From contig CASEKM010000113.1 in NCBI GenBank assembly GCA_949288405.1, positions 1 through 5,413 of the forward strand: a stretch of DNA of 5,413 nt, written 5' to 3'. The notes under the pieces were generated by a model. It was not told the DNA's origin and did no database searches. It saw nothing but the letters and a program-made list of their open reading frames with translations. Made by a program: the position numbers and the translations under genes. Below are positions 1 to 4,835 of the stretch, in pieces. This DNA is from an uncultured bacterium. Lineage in GTDB: Bacteria; Bacillota; Clostridia; Oscillospirales; Oscillospiraceae. The first letter of the stretch is position 1; each line of letters begins with the position of its first letter.

Positions 1-109
1 CGGCCGCAAACGCACCTACCGCATCACCCCCAAGGGCCGTGCGGTGTACCAGGAGGAGGTGGACCGCCTGCGGTCCTGCCTGATGGACGCGGAGGAGGAG
101 TCGCTATGA
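1..109 (+). CDS. PadR-family transcriptional regulator, C-terminal end only (5' part outside window)
   Basis: The open frame runs from base 2 to the TGA at 107-109 and encodes the last 35 residues of a protein. It starts with RKRTYRITPKGRAVYQ, which matches the wing beta-hairpin and following helix of PadR-type winged-helix repressors (typical form K-x-Y-x-I/L-T-x-x-G-R). About 20 residues follow, rich in Glu and Arg, ending in EEESL. Such a short tail after the wing fits the small PadR subfamily (about 110 residues) rather than the long form with a separate C-terminal dimerisation domain. Proteins of this family are cytoplasmic DNA-binding repressors, usually autoregulatory, that also control an adjacent gene. 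The stop codon overlaps the start of the next gene (ATGA), so the two are probably co-transcribed and translationally coupled. The promoter and operator lie upstream of the window. The family call rests on a short fragment plus the DUF2812 neighbour, so it is likely but not certain. Confidence 0.8.
   Translation, partial: GRKRTYRITPKGRAVYQEEVDRLRSCLMDAEEESL
91..100 (+). promoter_or_regulatory. Ribosome binding site of paralog 1, inside the PadR coding end
   Basis: GGAGGAGGAG lies 5 bases before the ATG at 106. It also codes for the Glu-rich tail of the PadR protein. Together with the ATGA stop/start overlap it suggests translational coupling of repressor and first membrane gene. Confidence 0.75.
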
Positions 110-1308
110 AACACCACGCAATCCGAATCGCTCCCTTCGGCGGCTTTGATATTCCCGGCCTGGAGCGCTGGCTGGCCGAAATGGCCGGGAAGGGGCTGCG
201 CTATTCCGCTGCTTTGGGGCCGTTCCTCCTGTTTGACCGGGCGGAGCCGGAGCAGGTGCAGGTCCATCTGGAGCCGATCCAGGGCAAGGCGGAGGAAAAT
301 CCGGAGCTGAACGCCCTGTACCAGTCCTTCAGCTGGCAGCACTGGGGCATGTTCCGCGGCGACTTTTTCGTGTACGCCAGCCAGGACCTCCAGGCTCAGG
401 CCCACACCGACCCGGAAATTCTGGACTACGCCCTGAAGCGGTTTTTCCGCTGGAAGCTGCTGGGCGGGCTTCTGCTGGCTCTTTTCAACTTCCTGCTGCT
501 GGGGCTGTACTACAACGGAGCCACTTGGAACGTGGACTGGACCTGGTTTCGCTATTTCCCGGTGGAGACCCTGTCCGATGGCGTCACCCTCCCCTTCTTC
601 CTAGCCCTCGCCGGGCTGGGGCTGATGGATCTGGCCTATCTGCTGGGGCTGGTCCACCTGGCCCGGTACCGCCGGGCGGTGAAACAGGGAATCTCCGCCT
701 GGGGACAGCGGGGGACCGGCTGGCTGACCGCGGCGGGGATGCTGGTCCTGCTCCCGGTGCTGGTCAACACCATCCAGCTGTACGCCGGGCTGGACTACTC
801 CCCCTACGATTTGGATGGCTCCGGCTTTGTCACCCTGACGGAGATTGAGGGGGAGAGCTTCCGCCTCTCCGGCGATTCCATGTACAACATGGATCACATC
901 TCCCACGGGGGCACCCTTCTGGACCCGGAGAGCTGGTATTTCCAGCAGTACGCCTCCTTTGGTCAGAATCAATCCCCCAGCGATGTGCCCCACCTGGAGG
1001 TCACCGCCGTCCGCTATCCCCTGGAGCTCCTGGCCCAGCTGCGGGCGGAAGAGATGACAGGAATCCTCACCAACAACTCCAACGACTGGGTGGATTTGGG
1101 GACAGTGGAGGGGACAGACCAGGCGTTCTACGCCGTCCGGGAGGAGCGGACCCACACAAATGAATTGACCGGGCAGACCCGCACCTTTCTCCCCGGCGGC
1201 GAGCTGGTTCTCCGAAAAGGAAACACCGTTCTGTATGTGGACTACTACGGACATCAAGATTTGAGCGACTATCTGCCCGCCTTTGTGCGGACGCTGAACA
1301 GCCTCTAG
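106..1308 (+). CDS. DUF2812-like membrane protein, paralog 1, full length with C-terminal ectodomain
   Basis: The product is 400 residues. The ATG at 106 is preceded by GGAGGAGGAG at 91-100 and overlaps the PadR stop by 4 bp. The N-terminal domain (about 1-115) carries GLERWLAEMAGKGL (18-31), FSW (75-77) and HTDP (100-103), motifs shared with all paralogs downstream and typical of DUF2812. Hydrophobic helices lie at about 117-137, 161-186 and 206-227. KRFFRWK before helix 1 and RYRRAVK between helices 2 and 3 indicate, by the positive-inside rule, an N-in/C-out topology. Residues 228-400 would then be extracytoplasmic. This ectodomain has the segment FVTLTEIEGESF (241-252), which aligns with FVPLSLEALEG of the next paralog, and ends in YYGHQDLSDYL, which matches YTGxGxLADHL in paralogs 2 and 3. 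Residues 235-246 (DLDGSGFVTLTE) fit the EF-hand calcium-loop pattern and are unique to this copy. It is the most divergent of the three full-length copies. No enzymatic motif is seen; the function is unknown. Confidence 0.9.
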   Translation: MKHHAIRIAPFGGFDIPGLERWLAEMAGKGLRYSAALGPFLLFDRAEPEQVQVHLEPIQGKAEENPELNALYQSFSWQHWGMFRGDFFVYASQDLQAQAHTDPEILDYALKRFFRWKLLGGLLLALFNFLLLGLYYNGATWNVDWTWFRYFPVETLSDGVTLPFFLALAGLGLMDLAYLLGLVHLARYRRAVKQGISAWGQRGTGWLTAAGMLVLLPVLVNTIQLYAGLDYSPYDLDGSGFVTLTEIEGESFRLSGDSMYNMDHISHGGTLLDPESWYFQQYASFGQNQSPSDVPHLEVTAVRYPLELLAQLRAEEMTGILTNNSNDWVDLGTVEGTDQAFYAVREERTHTNELTGQTRTFLPGGELVLRKGNTVLYVDYYGHQDLSDYLPAFVRTLNSL

Positions 1309-1313
1309 GAGGA
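1307..1313 (+). promoter_or_regulatory. Ribosome binding site of paralog 2, overlapping the paralog 1 stop codon
   Basis: AGGAGGA shares its first two bases with the TAG stop at 1306-1308 and stands 5 bases before the ATG at 1319. It fixes this start. No room remains for a promoter in the 10-bp gap, so paralogs 1 and 2 must share a transcript unless a promoter lies inside paralog 1. Confidence 0.8.
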
Positions 1314-1318
1314 TTTTT

Positions 1319-2524
1319 ATGAAATACATCCGAAAACTTACCCCGGTGGACCCCTACGACATCCAGGGTTTGGAGAGCTGGCTCCAGGATCTGGCCCTCC
1401 GGGGGCTGTACTTGAAAAAATTCCGGCCCTTGTTCTGCACCTTCTCCCAGGGGCCGGCCAGGCCCATCCGCTGCCGCATTGAGCCCCACCACCGGCAGCT
1501 GGACGACGACCTGCCCTGGTCCATGCTGGAGCTGTACGAGTCCTACGGCTGGGAGTGCGTGGGGGAAATTTCCGGTGAGATGCTGATTTTCGCCACCCAG
1601 GACGAAAACGCCCCGGAGCTGCACACCGACCCGCAGCTCCAGGGGGAGCTGTGGCGCAAGCTGGTACGGCGAATGCGCCGGGGCGCCGTGTTCAGTGTTC
1701 TGACAATAGCGCTGGCCGCCCTGTTCTCCGGGTGGATGCTGTTTGAAAATGGAACCCCTATTCTTACTCTGCTCACCACGACCGCCCCCGCCCTCCTGCT
1801 CTATCTGGTCTACAGTCTGGCCGGACTGCCCGGGCTGTTCGCCCAGCTACGGGCCGTCACCCGGTTCACCCGGCGGCTGGAGGAGGGAGAGACGCCGTCC
1901 CACCGGGCCCCCTACCCCAAGCGAAAGCTGAGCGGCCTGATCTCCCTGTCCGCTGCCTGTGGAGTCCTGGCGCTTCTGATTGCGGGGCAGCTTGTCCTCC
2001 CCTTCACCGGCGGCGGGCTGCGCCGGGTGGAGGACGCGGAGGGGTTCGTCCCCCTGTCCCTGGAAGCTCTGGAGGGGGCGGACTACCGGCCCTATACTAT
2101 GAGCAGCGGCGGCTTTGTGGACTACGCCAACTTCTCTGACCGGGAGCGCTATCTCCTGTGCACCCAGTGGGAGGTGGTCCAGACCGCCCAGTGGGAGGAG
2201 GACGGCCAATGGAACCGCCTGGAGATCCTCTGGTACCACCTGCCCGCCCCCCTGTCCCTCCTGTCCGAGCCTCTGGCCCGGGAACTGCTTCAGGACGCCA
2301 TGGGCCTGAACGAGGACATCTGGTGGAATGCCGTGAACCCGGCCGCCTGGGATGTGACCTACACGCCCCGGGAACATACAAAGCTGCTGGCCCTGGCCAA
2401 GAGACAGGACGGCAAGTTCCAGACCGCCGCCGCGGCCGCCGGGGACAAGGCGGTGCTGGTGCGGTACACCGGCCACGGGGACCTGGCGGACCACCTGGAC
2501 GAGATTGCCGGAATGGTGGCGTAG
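1319..2524 (+). CDS. DUF2812-like membrane protein, paralog 2, full length with C-terminal ectodomain
   Basis: The product is 401 residues. The start is fixed by AGGAGGA at 1307-1313, which includes the last two bases of the upstream stop codon, so this gene is tightly packed behind paralog 1. The N-terminal domain has GLESWLQDLALRGL (17-30), YGW (76-78), FATQDENAPELHTDP (91-105) and LQGEL. Hydrophobic helices lie at about 122-142, 147-169 and 205-228. The loop between helices 2 and 3 is strongly basic (RAVTRFTRRLEEG, then KRK), which places it in the cytoplasm. The C-terminal domain (about 229-401), predicted outside, has FVPLSLEALEGADY, an ILWYHLPAPL segment, a WW pair (335-336) and the ending YTGHGDLADHLDEIAGMV. 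Its closest relative is the next gene: the two share near-identical DNA at both ends, with a diverged centre. The function is unknown. Family membership is well supported by comparing the five copies with each other. Confidence 0.9.
   Translation: MKYIRKLTPVDPYDIQGLESWLQDLALRGLYLKKFRPLFCTFSQGPARPIRCRIEPHHRQLDDDLPWSMLELYESYGWECVGEISGEMLIFATQDENAPELHTDPQLQGELWRKLVRRMRRGAVFSVLTIALAALFSGWMLFENGTPILTLLTTTAPALLLYLVYSLAGLPGLFAQLRAVTRFTRRLEEGETPSHRAPYPKRKLSGLISLSAACGVLALLIAGQLVLPFTGGGLRRVEDAEGFVPLSLEALEGADYRPYTMSSGGFVDYANFSDRERYLLCTQWEVVQTAQWEEDGQWNRLEILWYHLPAPLSLLSEPLARELLQDAMGLNEDIWWNAVNPAAWDVTYTPREHTKLLALAKRQDGKFQTAAAAAGDKAVLVRYTGHGDLADHLDEIAGMVA
1331..1389 (+). repeat. Near-identical 5' coding block shared by paralogs 2 and 3 (partner 2613-2671)
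   Basis: By hand alignment 56 of 59 bases match between 1331-1389 and 2613-2671. The three differences (CTT/CTC, CCG/CCA, GGT/GGC) are all synonymous. The block encodes RKLTPVDPYDIQGLESWLQ plus the start of the next codon. Such synonymous-site identity exceeds what protein constraint alone requires and suggests recent duplication or gene conversion. Confidence 0.85.
2482..2524 (+). repeat. Near-identical 3' coding block shared by paralogs 2 and 3 (partner 3761-3803)
   Basis: By hand alignment 40 of 43 bases match, up to and including the TAG stop. The block encodes LADHLDEIAGMV plus the last residue (Ala in paralog 2, Glu in paralog 3). With the 5' block it frames a clearly diverged centre. 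Confidence 0.85.
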
Positions 2525-2600
2525 CAAGGTCCGCGTTTAGAAAACGGCGGGCAGCTGATCGCCGCCCCTACACAGAACCCTCATGTTAGGAGGCATTCTT
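2525..2600 (+). other. 76-bp gap between paralogs 2 and 3
   Basis: It holds a 14-bp stretch (2540-2553, GAAAACGGCGGGCA) found again at 3841-3854 after paralog 3. A weak GC hairpin (GGCGG 2546-2550 with CCGCC 2562-2566) has no T-run after it, so it is not a convincing terminator. CCGCCCCTAC (2562-2571) is the reverse complement of 3800-3809. The paralog 3 ribosome binding site closes the gap. I see no convincing promoter. Confidence 0.6.
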
Positions 2601-2611
2601 ATGAAAACCGT
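2585..2611 (+). repeat. 27-bp direct repeat, copy A (start region of paralog 3)
   Basis: This stretch contains the ribosome binding site AGGAGG (2588-2593), the 7-base spacer and the first codons ATG AAA ACC GT. It is identical base for base to 4100-4126 at the start of paralog 4. The bases on either side differ. It is a shared translation-start cassette and it decides the paralog 3 start at 2601. Confidence 0.9.
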
Positions 2612-3803
2612 GCGAAAACTCACCCCAGTGGACCCCTACGACATCCAGGGCTTGGAGAGCTGGCTCCAGGACATGGCCCGAGAGGGGCTCTATCTGACCA
2701 AATACCGGAATTCCTTCTGCACCTTCATCCGAAAAGCCCCCGGAGCGGTGCGCTACCGGGTGGAGTACTGCAAGCCGGACCGGAGAGGGCCCGTCTCCCC
2801 GCCCCAGGCCCTGATCGACCTGTATCAGGACTTCGGCTGGACCTATGTGTGCCCGGCCGCAGGCGCCTCCATGCCCATCTTCTTCACGGACGACCCCCGG
2901 GCGGAGGAGCCCCACACCGACCCGCCCCTCCAGGGGGAGCTGGTGGCCCAGATGGCCCGGTCCCAGCGGAAAAGTCTGCTGGTGACGCTGGCCTGTTACC
3001 TGGTCCTGGCGGTTCTCATTCCCCTGCTGCCCCCCCAGCCCCTGTTGTTCCTGATCGGCGGCATTCACACCGCGCCTGTTGTCGCTATGTTGATCTTGAG
3101 CGTCCCCCTCGCCATCCGGGACGTTTGGGATTGGCGGAGGACGGTGCGGCTGGCCCGTCAGCTGCGGGACGGAGTCCCCATGGACCACCAGGTCTCCCTC
3201 CACAGCCGCCCCCTCCGCAACGGGGCGGGGGCGCTGATGGTCTCCGCCTTCTCGGCGTGGATCATCATTGCCGGCCCCATCTACATCGTCTACAGCATCT
3301 GGGAGATCAACACCGACCCGCCGCCCCAGGCGGAGACATACTTCACCCCCCTGTCCCTCTCCGCCCTGGAGGGCGAGGGCTTCCAGCCCGACCTGTCCCG
3401 GAACCAGTACGGGGTCTCCCTGGACCACTCCCTGCTGTGCTGGGACCAGGTGGGCCTGGACCAGAGCGGCTGGGACAGCGGCGGGCGTGAGGTCCATCTG
3501 TACATCCGCTGGTACCGGCCCCTGCTCGCTCCGCTGGCCCAGCCCTTGGCCCAGGAGCTGCTGGACAAGTGGCAGGCCCTGGACTACCGCTCCTGGTGGA
3601 CCACCCCGGAGGAGACCTGGGACAGCTGGACGGTCACCGAGTACGCGGTGGACGGCCTGGACTGGTGCGCCGTGGCGGTCCAGCCCGGCGGCGGCTTTCA
3701 GCTGGCCGCCCTCTCCGGCAACGGCCGGGCGGCGTGCGTCCAGTACACCGGCTCCGGCAGCCTGGCGGACCATCTGGACGAGATTGCCGGGATGGTGGAG
3801 TAG
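2601..3803 (+). CDS. DUF2812-like membrane protein, paralog 3, full length with C-terminal ectodomain
   Basis: I place the start at the ATG at 2601 rather than the in-frame ATG at 2583. AGGAGG at 2588-2593 sits 7 bases before 2601 but would fall inside the gene for the earlier start, and the MKTVRKLTP that results aligns exactly with MKYIRKLTP of paralog 2. The product is 400 residues. The N-terminal domain has GLESWLQDMAREGL (17-30), FGW (78-80), FFTDDPRAEEPHTDP (94-108) and LQGEL. Hydrophobic helices lie at about 125-143, 146-172 and 208-233, with the basic segment WDWRRTVRLARQLRDG between the second and third. The ectodomain (about 234-400) shows FTPLSLSALEGEGF, IRWYRPLLAPLAQPLAQELL, a WW pair (332-333) and YTGSGSLADHLDEIAGMV. 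Charges predict N-in/C-out. A 76-bp gap separates it from paralog 2; a 312-bp gap with a palindromic element follows. No catalytic signature is seen; the function is unknown. Confidence 0.9.
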   Translation: MKTVRKLTPVDPYDIQGLESWLQDMAREGLYLTKYRNSFCTFIRKAPGAVRYRVEYCKPDRRGPVSPPQALIDLYQDFGWTYVCPAAGASMPIFFTDDPRAEEPHTDPPLQGELVAQMARSQRKSLLVTLACYLVLAVLIPLLPPQPLLFLIGGIHTAPVVAMLILSVPLAIRDVWDWRRTVRLARQLRDGVPMDHQVSLHSRPLRNGAGALMVSAFSAWIIIAGPIYIVYSIWEINTDPPPQAETYFTPLSLSALEGEGFQPDLSRNQYGVSLDHSLLCWDQVGLDQSGWDSGGREVHLYIRWYRPLLAPLAQPLAQELLDKWQALDYRSWWTTPEETWDSWTVTEYAVDGLDWCAVAVQPGGGFQLAALSGNGRAACVQYTGSGSLADHLDEIAGMVE

Positions 3804-3840
3804 GGGCGGGTTACAAATCCGTCCGCAAAATACGAGTTGG

Positions 3841-3854
3841 GAAAACGGCGGGCA
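3841..3854 (+). repeat. 14-bp repeat after paralog 3 (partner 2540-2553)
   Basis: GAAAACGGCGGGCA occurs here and, identically, in the gap after paralog 2. It suggests that the duplicated unit included sequence past the stop codon, or that both gaps hold pieces of the same short repetitive element. Confidence 0.7.
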
Positions 3855-3890
3855 TAGGTAATGCCGTTTCGTGGGAGGAACAAGCCCATT

Positions 3891-4064
3891 GGCCCCCTTG
3901 TAAAAGGCCGACTCCCCCTATCAGGGGGAGATGTCGCGCAGCGACAGAGGGGGTAGGGAGGCTCCCGGCGAAGCCGGGTGGGGGATTCCGTTGAGCAAAA
4001 AGTTTTCGTGATTCGGAATCCCTCCACCGCCTTCGGCGGTCCCCCTCCCTTTTACAAGGGAGGC
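3891..4064. mobile_element. Palindromic MITE-like element with nested hairpins, no coding capacity
   Basis: The ends are inverted repeats with a 13-bp perfect core: CCCTTGTAAAAGG at 3895-3907 and its reverse complement at 4048-4060. Inside are CTCCCCC/GGGGGAG (3912-3930), TGTCGC/GCGACA with a 3-base loop (3932-3946), CCCGGC-GAA-GCCGGG (3964-3978), and ACCGCC-TTC-GGCGGT (4026-4040), whose loop on the opposite strand is also GAA. A long-range stem pairs 3977-3990 with 4014-4028, with one bulged base. The whole piece could fold into a branched structure in DNA or RNA. Short non-coding elements with terminal inverted repeats are usually moved by a transposase made elsewhere; none is in this window and no clear target-site duplication is visible. 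Its appearance recalls intergenic palindromes that are plentiful in Oscillospiraceae genomes (from memory, not checked). A purely structural RNA role is the alternative. Confidence 0.65.
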
Positions 4065-4068
4065 TTTT
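4044..4068 (+). terminator. Possible weak intrinsic terminator at the right end of the palindromic element
   Basis: An 8-bp perfect stem (CCTCCCTT 4044-4051 with AAGGGAGG 4056-4063) with a TTAC loop is followed by C and only four T residues. It could reduce transcription from paralog 3 into paralog 4. The short T-run and its position inside a repeated element make this tentative. Confidence 0.35.
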
Positions 4069-4099
4069 GTACAACTCCTTGACCGAAAGACATCGTCAC

Positions 4100-4126
4100 G
4101 TTAGGAGGCATTCTTATGAAAACCGT
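4100..4126 (+). repeat. 27-bp direct repeat, copy B (start region of paralog 4)
   Basis: This is identical to 2585-2611 and has the ribosome binding site AGGAGG at 4103-4108. Identity stops in the fourth codon, after which the two proteins are much more divergent. Either the start region was copied between genes by recombination, or a different coding body was joined to an existing start region. Confidence 0.9.
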
Positions 4127-4808
4127 CCTCAAATGGAACCCGTACTTAAATTTTGAGATCGCCGCTCAGGAGCAGTGGCTGGAGGAGATGGCCCATGACG
4201 GCCTGTTCTTCCGCTCCCGCCTGGGCTACCTCACCTGGTTCCAGCCTGGAAAACCCGCCCCCTTCCGCCGCTTCCGGCTGGAGCCGGTGCGGGAGGGCGA
4301 CCCCCTCTCCGGTCCGTCCCCGGACATGGCGGAGTTGTTCTGGCAGGCAGGCTGGCGGTATGAGGGCTTTTACTGCCAATCGCTCTACTACCTCTTCTTC
4401 ACCGACGACCCGGAGGCCCCGGAGCCCTACACCGACCCCCAGTCCAAGGCCCTGGCCCTGGAGGACCTGGTGGGGCAGTTCCGGCGGGAATTTTGGATGT
4501 CGCTGGCCGGGATGGTGTTCTTCCTGTTCTATGACCTGGTCCTCGAGCCCAAGGTGTACTCCGTCTCGTTCACGCCCCTTCTCCTGTCGCTGGAGCTGCT
4601 GGCCCTGTTTCTGCTGGCCGCGGCCCTTCTGTTCAAGCGCCGCCTCTGGCGGGAGGCCCGCCGGACCCAGCGGCGGCTGGAGGACGGAGACGGCGCGCCC
4701 CCGCCGCCCGTCCGGGGCCTGAGCGCCTGGAAGCTGGCGCTGGACGGGAGCACCGGCGTTCTGATTCTGATTTGTCTGGCCATGCTGATCCCGCAGCTGA
4801 TCGGGTGA
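4116..4808 (+). CDS. DUF2812-like membrane protein, paralog 4, short form without ectodomain
   Basis: The product is 230 residues, against about 400 for the three copies upstream. The start at 4116 follows AGGAGG at 4103-4108; the start region (4100-4126) is identical to that of paralog 3, but the protein diverges right after MKTV. The N-terminal domain has AQEQWLEEMAHDGL (17-30), AGWRYEGF (78-85) and FFTDDPEAPEPYTDP (94-108). Hydrophobic helices lie at about 127-143, 153-173 and 210-229. Between the last two is a very basic stretch (KRRLWREARRTQRRLEDGDG) followed by a short proline run. The TGA comes immediately after helix 3, so the extracytoplasmic domain of the other copies is missing. 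Only 27 bp separate the stop from the next gene, so no ectodomain remnant lies downstream. It could be a natural short form or a shortened copy; the intact frame and normal codon use favour a working gene. Function unknown. Confidence 0.88.
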   Translation: MKTVLKWNPYLNFEIAAQEQWLEEMAHDGLFFRSRLGYLTWFQPGKPAPFRRFRLEPVREGDPLSGPSPDMAELFWQAGWRYEGFYCQSLYYLFFTDDPEAPEPYTDPQSKALALEDLVGQFRREFWMSLAGMVFFLFYDLVLEPKVYSVSFTPLLLSLELLALFLLAAALLFKRRLWREARRTQRRLEDGDGAPPPPVRGLSAWKLALDGSTGVLILICLAMLIPQLIG

Positions 4809-4822
4809 CGGCCCCATCGTTT

Positions 4823-4829
4823 GGAGGTG
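4823..4829 (+). promoter_or_regulatory. Ribosome binding site of paralog 5
   Basis: GGAGGTG is placed 6 bases before the ATG at 4836 within the 27-bp gap after paralog 4. It supports this start for the edge-truncated gene. Confidence 0.75.
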
Positions 4830-4835
4830 TTTTCC

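Larger units (their letters stand above)
3804..4115 (+). other. 312-bp gap between paralogs 3 and 4
   Basis: No gene is credible here. From the left: a GC-rich stretch continuing the paralog 3 stop; the 14-bp repeat at 3841-3854; a small hairpin (AAACGGC 3843-3849 with GCCGTTT 3863-3869) without a T-run; the palindromic element at 3891-4064; the palindrome TTGTACAA at 4067-4074; and the start cassette of paralog 4 from 4100. No transposase and no convincing promoter were seen. Confidence 0.7.

Noticed and set aside
2546..2566. GC hairpin between paralogs 2 and 3 as a terminator
   Set aside because: The stem is only 5 bp with an 11-base loop and no T-run follows.
2583..2600. Upstream in-frame ATG at 2583 as the start of paralog 3
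   Set aside because: The AGGAGG at 2588-2593 would be inside the gene, no ribosome site precedes 2583, and the extra residues are absent from the aligned paralogs.
2586..3773. Long open frame on the minus strand (395 codons), with similar minus-strand frames opposite the other genes
   Set aside because: It mirrors paralog 3 exactly, its translation is low-complexity Gly/Gln/Val/Pro-rich, and it has no credible ribosome site. This is the usual shadow of GC-rich coding DNA.
3991..4019. Possible promoter TTGAGC with a 17-base spacer inside the palindromic element
   Set aside because: The -10 position reads CGGAAT, a poor match, and lies in the long-range stem of the element.
3891..4064. CRISPR-like or tRNA-like structure
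   Set aside because: The hairpins differ in sequence and are not regularly spaced direct repeats; no tRNA arms, anticodon loop or CCA end could be assembled.
3811..4074. Small minus-strand open frames across the 312-bp gap
   Set aside because: They span the palindromic element and non-coding flanks, have no ribosome site or recognisable protein motif, and are best explained by chance.
4079..4107. Possible promoter TTGACC (4079-4084) with a 17-base spacer before paralog 4
   Set aside because: The matching -10 position reads TAGGAG, which is the ribosome binding site itself; a transcript from it would lack a leader containing that site.
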